Assembly (NCBI GenBank): GCA_030065915.1
Contig: JASJCQ010000017.1
Coordinates: 1-64,000 of the forward strand
Source of the DNA: Woeseiaceae bacterium
GTDB taxonomy: Bacteria > Pseudomonadota > Gammaproteobacteria > Steroidobacterales > Woeseiaceae
Length of the DNA: 64,000 nt
Direction of reading: 5' to 3'
A program made the position numbers and the translations under genes. How positions within the stretch are numbered: position 1 is the stretch's first letter; each line of letters opens with the position of its first letter. This document shows, in pieces, positions 1 through 7,616 of this stretch. Below the pieces are notes generated by a model that was not told the DNA's origin, did not search any database, and saw nothing but the letters and a program-made list of their open reading frames with translations.

Positions 1-78
1 TACGCCAATCAGTGCGGACACGTTAGAGGCCGCGCCGTACGGGTCGATCGGGGTAGAAACCTTAAGTGTGCCGGTCAT
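1..78 (-). CDS. 5' end of an unidentified gene, cut by the window edge
   Basis: The first 26 codons of a minus-strand gene are visible, starting at the ATG whose A is at 78 and running off the left edge. The peptide begins MTGTLKVSTPIDPYG. A GAGG sequence about six bases upstream of the ATG supports this start. There is no signal peptide, so the product is probably cytoplasmic. I do not recognise the family from so short a stretch. Confidence 0.5.
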   Translation of the reverse strand, partial: MTGTLKVSTPIDPYGAASNVSALIGV

Positions 79-394
79 GGAGAGCCTCAATGCTCGTCGG
101 GCGCTGCGCACCCTGACCGGATAGCCATTCGGGCGCGGATAATAGCAGCGCCGACGCCCCTAAACCAGCGAAAATCAAAACAAAATCGTATTTGCGAGCG
201 ACATGGGGCTTGCCGACAAACAGTTCAAGACCCGTCGGTCCGCAAGCCTCTGATTTTTAGTCAGGTTAAGCGCCTTTCAGGCGAGGTTTTCCGTATGCCT
301 GAATCCGCAGACGGCAGGCCGTCCCGGAGGCGGACCGAGAGGCGTTCAGTATCCTTCGCAGGGGAGTGGGTCGTTGCGGCCTTTGTCGCAGTAA
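79..394. other. Intergenic region upstream of the left-edge gene
   Basis: No convincing gene is present. The stretch should hold the promoter of the left-edge minus-strand gene and the sequence beyond the stop of the metallopeptidase gene at 395. A small hairpin (CGCCT at 271-275, loop TTC, AGGCG at 279-283) followed by AGGTTTT could be a weak terminator, but its stem has only five pairs. The open frame starting at 295 is low-complexity and overlaps the reverse of a real gene, so I do not call it. Confidence 0.4.
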
Positions 395-1078
395 CTAGCG
401 CCGGAGGATGCTCAGCCAGCGGGCGATATTCAAAAGGCTCATCAGTGACGCCGATACGTAGGTCAGGGCCGCCGCTGTCAGCAGCCGCCTGGCATGCGGC
501 CGGTCGACCGGCTTCAGGATTCGGTGCTGGTCCAGTACCGGCAGTGCCCGAGCAAAGCTCGCATTAAACTCGGTAGGCAGCGTTACGAAATGAACGACGG
601 TCGAGGTTGCCAGGGTCAGGAAGCCGGCGGCGAAGACAACAACGGTAGGCCCGGGCGCCTTGGTGATCGCAGCGATAAATGGCGCAAATACGAGTGCGCC
701 CGCGCCAAGGCGTTCGATAGGGCGGGCGATGCGAACGAGCTTGCTGCGCAGTTTGAGCGGCGGATACCCCTGGTGATCCTGCATCGCGTGACCCACCTCA
801 TGTGCGGCAACGGTAATGGCCGTCAGCGATCGCCCGTCGTATTTGTCGGGTGTCAGCCGCACCACTTTGTCGACGGGGTCGTAGTGGTCACCCAGCTCGG
901 TCTGTTCGACGCGAACCGACGCCATGCCGTGTTCGGAAAGCAGGTGGCGCGCCAGCTCAGCGCCGGTGCCGTCGTAGCGATTGGCGGGCTCGCTGTATTT
1001 CCTGAGGACGTGCTTGACCCACAAGCCGGGCACAAAGACCAGCAACAGGAGGATCACAATGAAAACAACTAACGCCAT
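395..1078 (-). CDS. YugP-like membrane zinc metallopeptidase
   Basis: This 227-residue protein has the layout of the neutral zinc metallopeptidase family typified by Bacillus YugP (COG2738). An N-terminal membrane segment spans about residues 3-20. The zinc motif HEVGH is at 93-97, and a downstream Glu in LPTEFNAS (about 170) is the likely third ligand. Two more membrane helices lie near 125-165, and a hydrophobic stretch lies near the end. The length is normal for the family. The active site should sit at the cytoplasmic membrane. Substrates are not known for the family, so a role in membrane-protein turnover is inference. The gene stands alone. Confidence 0.88.
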   Translation of the reverse strand: MALVVFIVILLLLVFVPGLWVKHVLRKYSEPANRYDGTGAELARHLLSEHGMASVRVEQTELGDHYDPVDKVVRLTPDKYDGRSLTAITVAAHEVGHAMQDHQGYPPLKLRSKLVRIARPIERLGAGALVFAPFIAAITKAPGPTVVVFAAGFLTLATSTVVHFVTLPTEFNASFARALPVLDQHRILKPVDRPHARRLLTAAALTYVSASLMSLLNIARWLSILRR

Positions 1079-1299
1079 AAACGAGATGCTAAACGCTAAC
1101 GTAAGGATCCTGAAGGGCTACTGCCACTAGAGCCCGTTGGGAGGACAGGCCGATTAAGTTATGTAAAACACTTGTCGCATTTCACACTAAGTTGCGGGCA
1201 GTAAGTGACAAAAAGCTGCCAGTTCCCTTCTTAGTATCAACTTTAATAAAAATCCATAAATAATTGTTTTTATATACTTTAATACTGATCATATCGTTC

Positions 1300-1316
1300 T
1301 TGGCACAGCGGTTGCA
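1300..1316 (+). promoter_or_regulatory. Sigma-54 (RpoN) promoter
   Basis: TTGGCAC at 1300-1306 and TTGCA at 1312-1316 match the -24/-12 consensus. GG (1302-1303) and GC (1314-1315) are separated by exactly ten bases. Transcription would begin near 1327, about 28 bases before the ATG at 1355. The AT-rich tract at 1230-1290 upstream would suit IHF bending or activator binding. No enhancer-binding activator is encoded nearby. Confidence 0.75.
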
Positions 1317-1354
1317 TTGCCTAAAGCAGGAAAACCGCAATCACGGAGAACGGT

Positions 1355-1588
1355 ATGAAACAGGCAATGATCCAGGACTGGACCGATTCGCAGGTGCTGC
1401 TGAAGTTCGGCGATCATCGGGACGTCAAATACCGGGTTTATCGAGACAACGGCAAGAACTTCCAGGAGATCCAGGAACCGGACGGCGTTCCGATTCATAC
1501 GCTGGAATTGCCTGAGGGCATGAAGCTGGACGTCTCCAGCTACGAAGTCCTGTTGCGCTACGTGTTACTCGACGTCGTAGCAGCCTGA
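1355..1588 (+). CDS. Small conserved-looking protein behind a sigma-54 promoter
   Basis: This 77-residue protein has no signal peptide or membrane segment, so it is probably cytoplasmic. I do not recognise it. The composition is that of a compact folded domain with alternating strand-like segments (SQVLLKFGDH, VKYRVYRDNG) and a C-terminal helix. The start is well supported: GGAGAA at 1345-1350 lies four bases before the ATG. The gene stands alone behind the RpoN promoter at 1300-1316. Regulation by nitrogen, motility or stress signals through an unlinked activator is therefore likely, but which signal is unknown. Confidence 0.75.
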   Translation: MKQAMIQDWTDSQVLLKFGDHRDVKYRVYRDNGKNFQEIQEPDGVPIHTLELPEGMKLDVSSYEVLLRYVLLDVVAA

Positions 1589-1646
1589 ATCGTCGTGCAG
1601 ACACCTTGCGGCATCAATACGCGGGATTCGAGCTAGAATCCCGCTT

Positions 1647-2117
1647 ATGCCGCAATCAAAGACTCTCAATACGTGGAATCGACTTTCTGGAACGGCCGCC
1701 GGTCGGTGGTTGTTCTCTCGTGCCGTCTGTATCAAAGCGCCGTATTTCATGTCCATACGTCCGGTCATGGACGAACTGGAACCGGGCCGTGCGGTCGCGA
1801 GACTGAAGAAAAGGCGACGCGTCCAGAATCATATCGGAACGGTACATGCAATCGCCTGTGCCAACCTGTGTGAGTTCGTTGCCGGTTTGCTGGCCGAGGC
1901 GACGACGCCGGTCGGGATGCGATGGATCCCGAAGGGCATGACCATAGACTATCTCGCGAAGGCCGGTACGTCGCTGCGTGCGGTCGGCCAGATGCCCGAC
2001 GTTACACAAGACGAGAACCAGGACGTTGTTGTATCGGTCGACGTGTTCGATCGTGAGGGCACTATCGTCGTTCACGCGGACATCACGATGTACCTCAGCG
2101 TCCGGCCGGCGAAATGA
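1647..2117 (+). CDS. DUF4442-type hotdog-fold protein, putative thioesterase
   Basis: This 156-residue protein resembles the DUF4442 branch of the hotdog superfamily, which is related to PaaI-type acyl-CoA thioesterases. The N-terminal helix carries a tryptophan-rich stretch. The central helix region NHIGTVHAIACANLCEF corresponds to the hotdog helix with its acidic residue, followed by strands such as GMTIDYLAKAG. The length is typical. The physiological acyl substrate cannot be read from the sequence. Its stop overlaps the start of the next gene in an ATGA, so the two are translationally coupled. Confidence 0.75.
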   Translation: MPQSKTLNTWNRLSGTAAGRWLFSRAVCIKAPYFMSIRPVMDELEPGRAVARLKKRRRVQNHIGTVHAIACANLCEFVAGLLAEATTPVGMRWIPKGMTIDYLAKAGTSLRAVGQMPDVTQDENQDVVVSVDVFDREGTIVVHADITMYLSVRPAK

Positions 2118-2503
2118 CGCAGGAGCTGCCTGACAACGTCGTTGAATCGATCAACGATGGCAACAAGATCGAAGCCATCAAGCGCCTTCGGGAGGCCAGC
2201 GGAATGGACCTTGCTTCCGCGAAGGCGGCCGTGGAGGGCTACGGCAGGTCAGCCCCTTCCGACGAACCTTCGGAAGCCGTTCTCTCGGCGCTGGCGGCGG
2301 GCCGAAAAATCGAGGCCATCAAGCTCTACCGCGAGGAACACGGAGTCGGGCTGCGTGAAGCCCGCATACGAATTGAGTCACTGCTGGCGAAATCGGCGCC
2401 GCCCGATACGTATCAAACGGCCGGTGGTTTGCGATCGCTGGTATCGATGCTGCTGGCGATTGCCGTTGTTGTTGCGCTCTACTTCTGGCTCACTGCGGCC
2501 TGA
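2114..2503 (+). CDS. Membrane protein with two L7/L12 C-terminal-like repeats
   Basis: The protein has 129 residues. Two copies of a motif resembling the ribosomal L7/L12 C-terminal domain lie at about residues 8-43 (KIEAIKRLREASGMDLASAK) and 56-91 (KIEAIKLYREEHGVGLREAR). A single membrane helix follows at about 105-126, near the C-terminus. Ribosomal L7/L12 has one such domain, an N-terminal dimerisation region and no membrane anchor, so this is a separate family. The repeats probably face the cytoplasm. The start codon lies in an ATGA overlap with the hotdog gene, which points to a shared function, possibly membrane-associated. That function is unknown. Confidence 0.8.
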   Translation: MTQELPDNVVESINDGNKIEAIKRLREASGMDLASAKAAVEGYGRSAPSDEPSEAVLSALAAGRKIEAIKLYREEHGVGLREARIRIESLLAKSAPPDTYQTAGGLRSLVSMLLAIAVVVALYFWLTAA

Positions 2504-2810
2504 ATGACGCCCGCGCCGGATTCGATGTCCCCAAGCGACCCTGAGCAGGTCCTCGTCGAGGATAACGTCGTCTGAGTTATCAGGTACCCGCAGCCCGGCA
2601 AGCACGTCCGGAGACGGCGATACGTCATCGAATCGCGTGGGCAGGCCGCAATACGACGAGATCAGGTGTATCGACGCAAGTCCCAACGCCGATCGCTGAG
2701 GTGGATCCATCCAAGCAACGAACGAAGTCCGTGAGGCTTGAAATCGCCGCAGACGGGACCATGTCCCCATAGCTAGAGTACAGACAACATGTCCGAGGGA
2801 GAATGACATC
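2504..2810. other. 307-base gap without a firm gene
   Basis: No plus-strand gene is convincing; only a 23-codon frame begins right after the previous stop. On the minus strand an open frame crosses the whole gap, and the part from an ATG at 2710 reads like protein (DDVSPSPDVLAGLRVPDNSD). It then runs about 125 bases into the preceding gene antisense and has no recognisable domain. I leave it as a possibility. The gap probably also holds the promoter of the DUF4389 gene. Confidence 0.4.
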
Positions 2811-3146
2811 ATGACTGACGCCAATCCCACCGCAGACCAGGTTTTCGAGAACCAGGAAGGCCAGGGTGGAATAGAGAAGAACCTGAAGTCGAAGCCGACG
2901 TGGCTCCGCTTCTTATTCATGATCTTTTACGCGATCGCTTTTAACGTTGCGGCGCTGGTAGGAACCCTGATCGTCGCAACCGGTTTTCTCGTTGTTCTCA
3001 TCACGGGGCAGCCAAACGACAAGCTGCAGCGGGCAGGGCAGGTGCTTGCGACTTTCCTGTCGGACATCGTTCGTTACCTGACGTACAACACGGAAACAAA
3101 GCCGTTTCCGTTCGACAGCGATCTCGCGTCCGACACGACCGAGTAA
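2811..3146 (+). CDS. DUF4389 membrane protein
   Basis: This 111-residue protein fits the DUF4389 family. It has a cytoplasmic N-terminus, two closely spaced membrane helices at about residues 40-72, and a conserved amphipathic tail with QVLATFLSDIVRYLTYNTE. The family's function is not known. GGGAG shortly upstream supports the ATG at 2811. The gene is monocistronic as far as can be seen. It is followed by the end of a minus-strand pair, so transcription converges here. Confidence 0.75.
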   Translation: MTDANPTADQVFENQEGQGGIEKNLKSKPTWLRFLFMIFYAIAFNVAALVGTLIVATGFLVVLITGQPNDKLQRAGQVLATFLSDIVRYLTYNTETKPFPFDSDLASDTTE

Positions 3147-3183
3147 ATCCTGTGGCGGGCGTCTGACTGGCGCCCGCTATCCT

Positions 3184-3435
3184 CTAGAGCAACTGTTTCT
3201 GCTCCGGCTGCCAATGGGTCAGGCTGATATGAGCAGCCCCCATTCCCAGACCACGCACCCACCGTGCTGCGGCGTCCAGTGACACCCAGGTCTTGACCTG
3301 ACCTTTCAGTGTTGCCGCGGTCACCGGCCCCGTTGGTGTATTCGCCTCGATATGAAAGCGATTTCCGCTGGCGATGATATTGATCTTCTTCACCGCGCCG
3401 GCGGCAACCAGTGCCTTGAGCATCTTTTCATGCAT
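3184..3435 (-). CDS. Small ParC-like partition-associated protein (tentative)
   Basis: The 83-residue protein has the pattern of a small family that I associate with plasmid partition-associated ParC/KorC-type proteins. A predicted beta-hairpin region (KINIIASGNRFHIEANT) is followed by the signature KTWVSLDAAARWVRGLG and the tail HWQPEQKQ. I chose the ATG at 3435 because it lies just after the stop of the RHH gene. Longer in-frame starts would overlap that gene and add no plausible sequence. The two genes form a compact operon with a four-base gap. Whether the pair acts in partition, regulation or is a plasmid relic is unknown. Confidence 0.55.
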   Translation of the reverse strand: MHEKMLKALVAAGAVKKINIIASGNRFHIEANTPTGPVTAATLKGQVKTWVSLDAAARWVRGLGMGAAHISLTHWQPEQKQLL

Positions 3436-3439
3436 CGAT

Positions 3440-3619
3440 TCAACTCCGGGTTTTGCTTGTCTCATTGACGGGAATGCCGCTCTGTTCGCAATGGCGGCGA
3501 ATAAGAACCTCAACCATGTTCGCGACGCTGCGATGTTCACGCTCGGCCGCGGCCTGAACGGCCGCTTTGACGTTAGGGTCAATGCGCAGGTTGAGCGTGG
3601 AAATCTTGGTGCGAGCCAT
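3440..3619 (-). CDS. Ribbon-helix-helix (Arc/CopG-like) DNA-binding protein
   Basis: This 59-residue protein begins MARTKISTLNLRIDP, a short beta-strand with alternating residues. Helix one follows (VKAAVQAAAEREHRS), then the turn SVANMVE and helix two (MVEVLIRRHCEQSG). That is the whole RHH fold, and such proteins bind DNA as dimers. It is the first gene of a two-gene operon and probably represses its own promoter through the inverted repeat at 3620-3658. No toxin-like partner is evident. The downstream gene is not a recognisable RelE, HicA or PIN toxin. Confidence 0.75.
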   Translation of the reverse strand: MARTKISTLNLRIDPNVKAAVQAAAEREHRSVANMVEVLIRRHCEQSGIPVNETSKTRS

Positions 3620-3658
3620 GCGTTACATATTAACGTAATACGCGTTTAAATGTAACGC
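3620..3658 (-). promoter_or_regulatory. Inverted-repeat operator/promoter abutting the RHH start codon
   Basis: GCGTTACAT at 3620-3628 and ATGTAACGC at 3650-3658 are perfect nine-base inverted repeats. Between them lie further TAACG/CGTTT half-sites (3631-3635, 3643-3647). A TAATAT box on the minus strand (3632-3627) would place the transcript start at or next to the ATG at 3619. There is no ribosome binding site before that ATG, so a leaderless messenger is likely. The site suits autorepression by the RHH protein. Confidence 0.55.
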
Positions 3659-3826
3659 ACTTTATGACGCTGTCTGGTTCAGCTCCATTGCCTTGCGGGC
3701 GTTTGTTTCGAACGGTCAAGTCCGGTACAACGAAGTTGCTTGACCGAGAACCGGTACGCGCCCCGACAGTGGGCTCGTAAGAGCCACGTAATTGAGCAGA
3801 CAAGCCACACGAGCCAGGATGACGGA

Positions 3827-4468
3827 ATGCGGTTGACGAGTATTAATGTCGGACCGATCTGCCCTATGCAGGTCGGTAATCAGACGGTCGATAGCGCGAT
3901 TGACAAGCGGCCGGTGTCGGGAGCGGTCCGGGTCACGCGCAATGGCCTCGATGGAGACGAGCAGGCGGATCACCGATTCCACGGTGGTCCGGACCAGGCA
4001 GTCTATCTGTACACCGTCGAAGACTACGCCTGGTGGTCTGAGCAGCTTGGGCGTGAACTGTCGCCGGGGCTTTTCGGCGAAAACCTGACCATCGAAGGAC
4101 TGCCCGGGGACCTCTTTGTCGGCGACAGGCTGCTGATCGGCGGGCTCGTGCTGGAAGTCACCGGTCCGCGACTGCCCTGTTCAAAATTTGCGGCGGTCAT
4201 GCAGGACGAGGGTTTCGGGCGGACCTTCATCGCAGCGGAACGACCCGGTGCCTACTGCCGTGTCCTTAACGAGGGCCGGGTGTCGGTCGGTGACCGCGTC
4301 AGCCTGGTGACGGGGTCGGACGTCGCCGTTCGCGACTTGTTCAGGCTGAACTATGTCGGCAAGCCGGCAGAAAAAGATCTTGAACGCGTTCTCTCTGTGC
4401 CGCTGGCCGAGCGCCTGCGCGACAAATTCGCTGGCCGATTAAAAAAGCTTGTCGCTGCGGCAGGCTGA
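3827..4468 (+). CDS. MOSC-domain protein, YiiM-like
   Basis: This 213-residue protein resembles YiiM, a MOSC-domain molybdenum-cofactor protein that in E. coli reduces N-hydroxylated bases and related compounds. Visible marks are SINVGP near the N-terminus, the stretch DGDEQADHRFHGGPDQAVY (about 42-60), GLFGENLTIEG (81-91) and the conserved MOSC cysteine in LPCSK (residue 118). A C-terminal helical domain follows. I prefer the ATG at 3827, since upstream in-frame sequence reads poorly and the family starts at this point. A likely role is detoxification of N-hydroxylated compounds, inferred from family membership. Confidence 0.85.
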   Translation: MRLTSINVGPICPMQVGNQTVDSAIDKRPVSGAVRVTRNGLDGDEQADHRFHGGPDQAVYLYTVEDYAWWSEQLGRELSPGLFGENLTIEGLPGDLFVGDRLLIGGLVLEVTGPRLPCSKFAAVMQDEGFGRTFIAAERPGAYCRVLNEGRVSVGDRVSLVTGSDVAVRDLFRLNYVGKPAEKDLERVLSVPLAERLRDKFAGRLKKLVAAAG

Positions 4469-4598
4469 ATTTCGCTGATCGCGCGCCAGCCGTCACCCGA
4501 TGAATGCCTCAACAAGGGCGATGTAACCGAGTGTTTCGGTGTGTTTCCTGCTGTGTAAAGCTAGGGAAACAGGTACAAATTAGCGCTAAACTCTCGTC

Positions 4599-5294
4599 AT
4601 GACCAAAGTCCTGATAATTGATGATGACCGGAAGCATTCCGAGCTTCTGCAGACGTACTTCAAACGCTTCGGCATCAACCTGGTTCTGGCCCACGACGCC
4701 AATGAGGGCTTTCGTAAGTTAAGCGTCGAGGATCCTGACCTGCTGTTGCTCGATGTTATGCTGCCCGGCAAGGACGGCTTCGAGATCTGTCGCGAAGTCC
4801 GCAAGTCGAACAACATTCCTATCATCATGCTCACTGCGCGTGGCGACGTGATCGACCGTGTCTCGGGACTCGAGCTTGGAGCCGATGACTACATCGGCAA
4901 ACCTTTTGAGCCGCGCGAGCTGGTCGCCCGTGTCCAGGCGATCCTCCGTCGCTCCGACGCGGCCGGGCCTTCCGCCGGCAAACTCCGCTTCGAGGGGCTG
5001 GAAATTGACGCAGAAGCGCGTTCTGTCAGGGTTGACGACAAGCCCGTCGAGCTGACGTCAATGGAATATGAGTTGCTGTTGATCCTCGCCCGGCGCCATG
5101 GCAAAAAGCTGTCCCGCGATGACATTCTCGGCGAGCTTCGCGGCATCGATGCGGCGATCCTGACGCGCTCGGTTGACATCATGATTAGTCGACTGCGGCA
5201 GAAGATCGGCGACTCGGTCAAACCACCGCGGTTCATCCAGACCGTATGGGGCAGGGGGTATTCCTTCATAGGTATTCCGGTCTCGGATGCTTAG
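4599..5294 (+). CDS. OmpR-family response regulator, CpxR-like
   Basis: This 231-residue protein has a receiver domain with acidic residues DDD at 8-10, phosphoacceptor Asp52 (LLLDVMLPGKDG) and the conserved Lys101 (GKPFEP). A PhoB/OmpR winged-helix effector domain follows from about residue 130, with the recognition region LTRSVDIMISRLRQKIGD and the C-terminal hairpin VWGRGYSF. It is a DNA-binding transcription regulator activated by phosphorylation. Its partner kinase begins eight bases before its stop. The general layout is closest to CpxR/RstA-type regulators. The genes it controls cannot be read here. Confidence 0.92.
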   Translation: MTKVLIIDDDRKHSELLQTYFKRFGINLVLAHDANEGFRKLSVEDPDLLLLDVMLPGKDGFEICREVRKSNNIPIIMLTARGDVIDRVSGLELGADDYIGKPFEPRELVARVQAILRRSDAAGPSAGKLRFEGLEIDAEARSVRVDDKPVELTSMEYELLLILARRHGKKLSRDDILGELRGIDAAILTRSVDIMISRLRQKIGDSVKPPRFIQTVWGRGYSFIGIPVSDA

Positions 5295-6633
5295 ACGCTT
5301 CTCGCGCTCGCTATCGTTTCGACTTTTTGCGATCTTCCTGCTGCTCGGCGGCGCTTTTGCTTACGGTGCCATCAGCGCGATTCGCTTCGTCTACAACAGC
5401 GACGACATTCGCGGCCTGATCAGCGGTCACCTGTCTCTGCATGTTTACTATGTTCGAAAGGACATTGGCACGCCGCCCCGCATCGATCGCGCGCTGAATA
5501 TCACGGAGAGCGTTCCGGTCGATATCCGAATCCTCGGGCCAGACATCGACTGGGCGTCAGACGAGGACTTCCCGCGTCTCTCTGAACTGCAGTTCGGCCC
5601 CAGTCCGGCGTTCAGCGATGACCCCTCCGCCTGGGTGGATGAGTTGAATGACGTTCAGTTTGCCGCCACTGAGTACCACAATTTCCTGTTATTGAAGTCC
5701 GGCGACTACGACGTCGTCGTGTCGACGCCAAAGATCTCTGACACGACGCGCGGGCCACCACTGCGGTTGTTGATCGTCAGCATGGGGCTCGCATTCCTGC
5801 TGCTCGGATACATCGCCGTGAGCTGGCTGTTCAAACCTATCAGGCGGATTCGAGAGGGTGCGTCGCATATCGGGCGCGGCAACTTCGATCATCGCATCAA
5901 GAACATACGGTCGGACCAGCTCGGCGATCTCGCAACCGACATCAACCAGCTCGCGGAGAACGTAGAGCACATGCTGAACGCAAAACGAGCGCTATTGCTG
6001 GGGATCAGCCACGAGCTGAAGACGCCGTTGTCCCGCATGCGCATCCAGACCGAGCTCATCGACGACGAGGAAGACCAGGAGTCCATGCGGGCCGAGGTCG
6101 CGGAGATGGACAAGATCGTCATGACGCTGCTGGAGGCTGAGCGCCTGAGCGAAGGGCACGCGCCGCTGGTTCGACGGCCGACGAGGGTCGGGGACCTGAT
6201 TGAGGGCATGGTGGACGATTATTTCAGCCGCGACACGGAGCGCCTGCTGCTGGACATACGTGAGCCCGACCTTGTCGTCGACCTGGACAGGCCCAGAATG
6301 GAGCTGTGCCTCAAGAACCTCATCAGCAATGCGCTGCGTTACTCGCCGCCGGACAGCGGCCCGGTCACGATCAGCGTCCGGTCCAGCCCGTATGAAGTCG
6401 TTTTTCGGATCAGGGACCGGGGGCCGGGTATCCCGGCGGACCAGGCTGAACATATCGGCGAACCCTTCTACCGCAGCGATCCTTCCCGCGATCGCCAGAC
6501 GGGCGGTACCGGACTCGGTCTATACCTTGCAACGCTGGTAGCCCGTGCGCACGGCGGCAGTCTGGACCTGGTCGCGCAGAGTGAACCCGGCGCCTGTTTC
6601 GAAGTGCGCATCCCCCTGGCGCTCGACGCTTGA
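5287..6633 (+). CDS. Sensor histidine kinase paired with the OmpR-type regulator
   Basis: The protein has 448 residues. A first membrane helix (about 10-32), a periplasmic sensor of about 125 residues and a second helix (about 158-182) precede a HAMP linker (LFKPIRRIREGASHIGRGNF). The H-box GISHELKTPLSR carries His242, followed by N (LKNLISNALRYS), G1 (DRGPGIP) and G2 (GTGLGLYLA) boxes. It autophosphorylates and passes phosphate to the upstream regulator. The reading frames overlap by eight bases, so they are coupled. The layout resembles EnvZ/CpxA kinases. The signal is unknown. Confidence 0.92.
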   Translation: MLRRFSRSLSFRLFAIFLLLGGAFAYGAISAIRFVYNSDDIRGLISGHLSLHVYYVRKDIGTPPRIDRALNITESVPVDIRILGPDIDWASDEDFPRLSELQFGPSPAFSDDPSAWVDELNDVQFAATEYHNFLLLKSGDYDVVVSTPKISDTTRGPPLRLLIVSMGLAFLLLGYIAVSWLFKPIRRIREGASHIGRGNFDHRIKNIRSDQLGDLATDINQLAENVEHMLNAKRALLLGISHELKTPLSRMRIQTELIDDEEDQESMRAEVAEMDKIVMTLLEAERLSEGHAPLVRRPTRVGDLIEGMVDDYFSRDTERLLLDIREPDLVVDLDRPRMELCLKNLISNALRYSPPDSGPVTISVRSSPYEVVFRIRDRGPGIPADQAEHIGEPFYRSDPSRDRQTGGTGLGLYLATLVARAHGGSLDLVAQSEPGACFEVRIPLALDA

Positions 6634-6687
6634 ACCCCTGATTTCACCGGCCGCAGAGCGGCCCTTCGCTTGACTATTCGTCAAAAA

Positions 6688-6711
6688 GATATCAAAGTGA
6701 TATCACTTTGA
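6688..6711 (+). promoter_or_regulatory. Operator of the SPFH-Arc operon: palindrome with 11-bp phased half-sites
   Basis: TCAAAGTGATATCACTTTGA at 6692-6711 is a perfect 20-base palindrome. GATATCA also occurs at 6688-6694 and again at 6699-6705, exactly eleven bases or one helical turn apart. This arrangement suits side-by-side binding of ribbon-helix-helix dimers. The site lies 16 bases before the SPFH start codon, so binding should block transcription. The Arc-like protein encoded second in the operon is the obvious candidate ligand. Confidence 0.65.
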
Positions 6712-6726
6712 AATGGGAGAAGAACA

Positions 6727-7596
6727 ATGATTAGGGAAATCAAGCGTTCCGCGGCGTCGGGCTACGTCATGTTGGCTGTCTTGATAACGGCTCTGCTGAT
6801 GATTGGCGCTTTCTTCGTAATGAGTATTCGCTCCGGCAATTTGCCTGGCGTCTTCTCCAGCGTGCTGCTGTTCCTGGTCAACATCTTCCTGATGGCGGGC
6901 TTTTTTCTCGTACAACCGAATGAGGCCAAGGTACTGCAGCTGTTCGGCGAGTACGTCGGTACCGTGCATGAGCCCGGGCTGAAGTGGGCCAACCCTTTCT
7001 ACAAGAAGACCGCGGTGTCCACGCGCGTACGCAACTTCGAGAGCGGCAAACTCAAGGTGAACGATTCGCAGGGCAGTCCGATTGAAATTGCCGCGGTGGT
7101 TGTATGGAAGGTCTACGACACGGCTGAGGCGCTGTTCGAGGTCGACGATTACGAGCAGTTCGTGCAGATTCAGAGTGAGTCGGCACTCAGGAACCTGACG
7201 ACGACCTATCCCTATGAACCGGACGAGACAGAGTCGCTGGCACTCCGATCGAGCCCGGCCGAGATCGCGATGGCGTTGAAAGAAGAGATCCAGGATCGCC
7301 TGGAGCAGGCCGGAGTCACCGTTATTGAGGCTCGCATCAGCCACCTGGCCTACGCGCCGGAGATCGCTAACGCGATGCTAAGAAGACAGCAGGCCTCTGC
7401 GATCATTGCCGCGCGACAGCAGATCGTGACGGGCGCCGTGGGTATGGTCGAGATGGCGCTGGAGCAGCTGAATGAGCACTCGGTGGTCGATCTGGACGAA
7501 GAGCGCAAGGCGGCGATGGTCAGCAACCTGCTCGTCGTACTTTGCGGCGAAGAGAATGCGAAGCCGGTGCTCAACACCGGTACTTTACACACCTAG
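6727..7596 (+). CDS. SPFH/Band 7 membrane-scaffold protein
   Basis: This 289-residue protein has two N-terminal membrane helices (about 17-39 and 47-72). An SPFH/prohibitin-like domain follows, beginning [18 protein letters not shown] and including [20 protein letters not shown] and [14 protein letters not shown]. The rest is a helical region with ILRRQQA-like flotillin character ([20 protein letters not shown]). SPFH proteins oligomerise into membrane microdomain scaffolds and often protect or organise proteases. The ATG at 6727 follows GGGAGAA. The gene is first in an operon with an Arc-like regulator, a pairing I know from many bacteria. Confidence 0.88.
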   Translation: MIREIKRSAASGYVMLAVLITALLMIGAFFVMSIRSGNLPGVFSSVLLFLVNIFLMAGFFLVQPNEAKVLQLFGEYVGTVHEPGLKWANPFYKKTAVSTRVRNFESGKLKVNDSQGSPIEIAAVVVWKVYDTAEALFEVDDYEQFVQIQSESALRNLTTTYPYEPDETESLALRSSPAEIAMALKEEIQDRLEQAGVTVIEARISHLAYAPEIANAMLRRQQASAIIAARQQIVTGAVGMVEMALEQLNEHSVVDLDEERKAAMVSNLLVVLCGEENAKPVLNTGTLHT

Positions 7597-7616
7597 GAAC
7601 GGATGCCGAGGCTCCG

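Noticed and set aside
494-1072. 192-codon plus-strand frame
   Set aside because: It is the shadow of the YugP-like peptidase, whose zinc motif is on the minus strand.
3184-3619. Classical toxin-antitoxin operon
   Set aside because: The RHH protein is antitoxin-like, but the second product lacks the residues of known RelE, HicA, PIN or MazF toxins and resembles ParC-like proteins instead.
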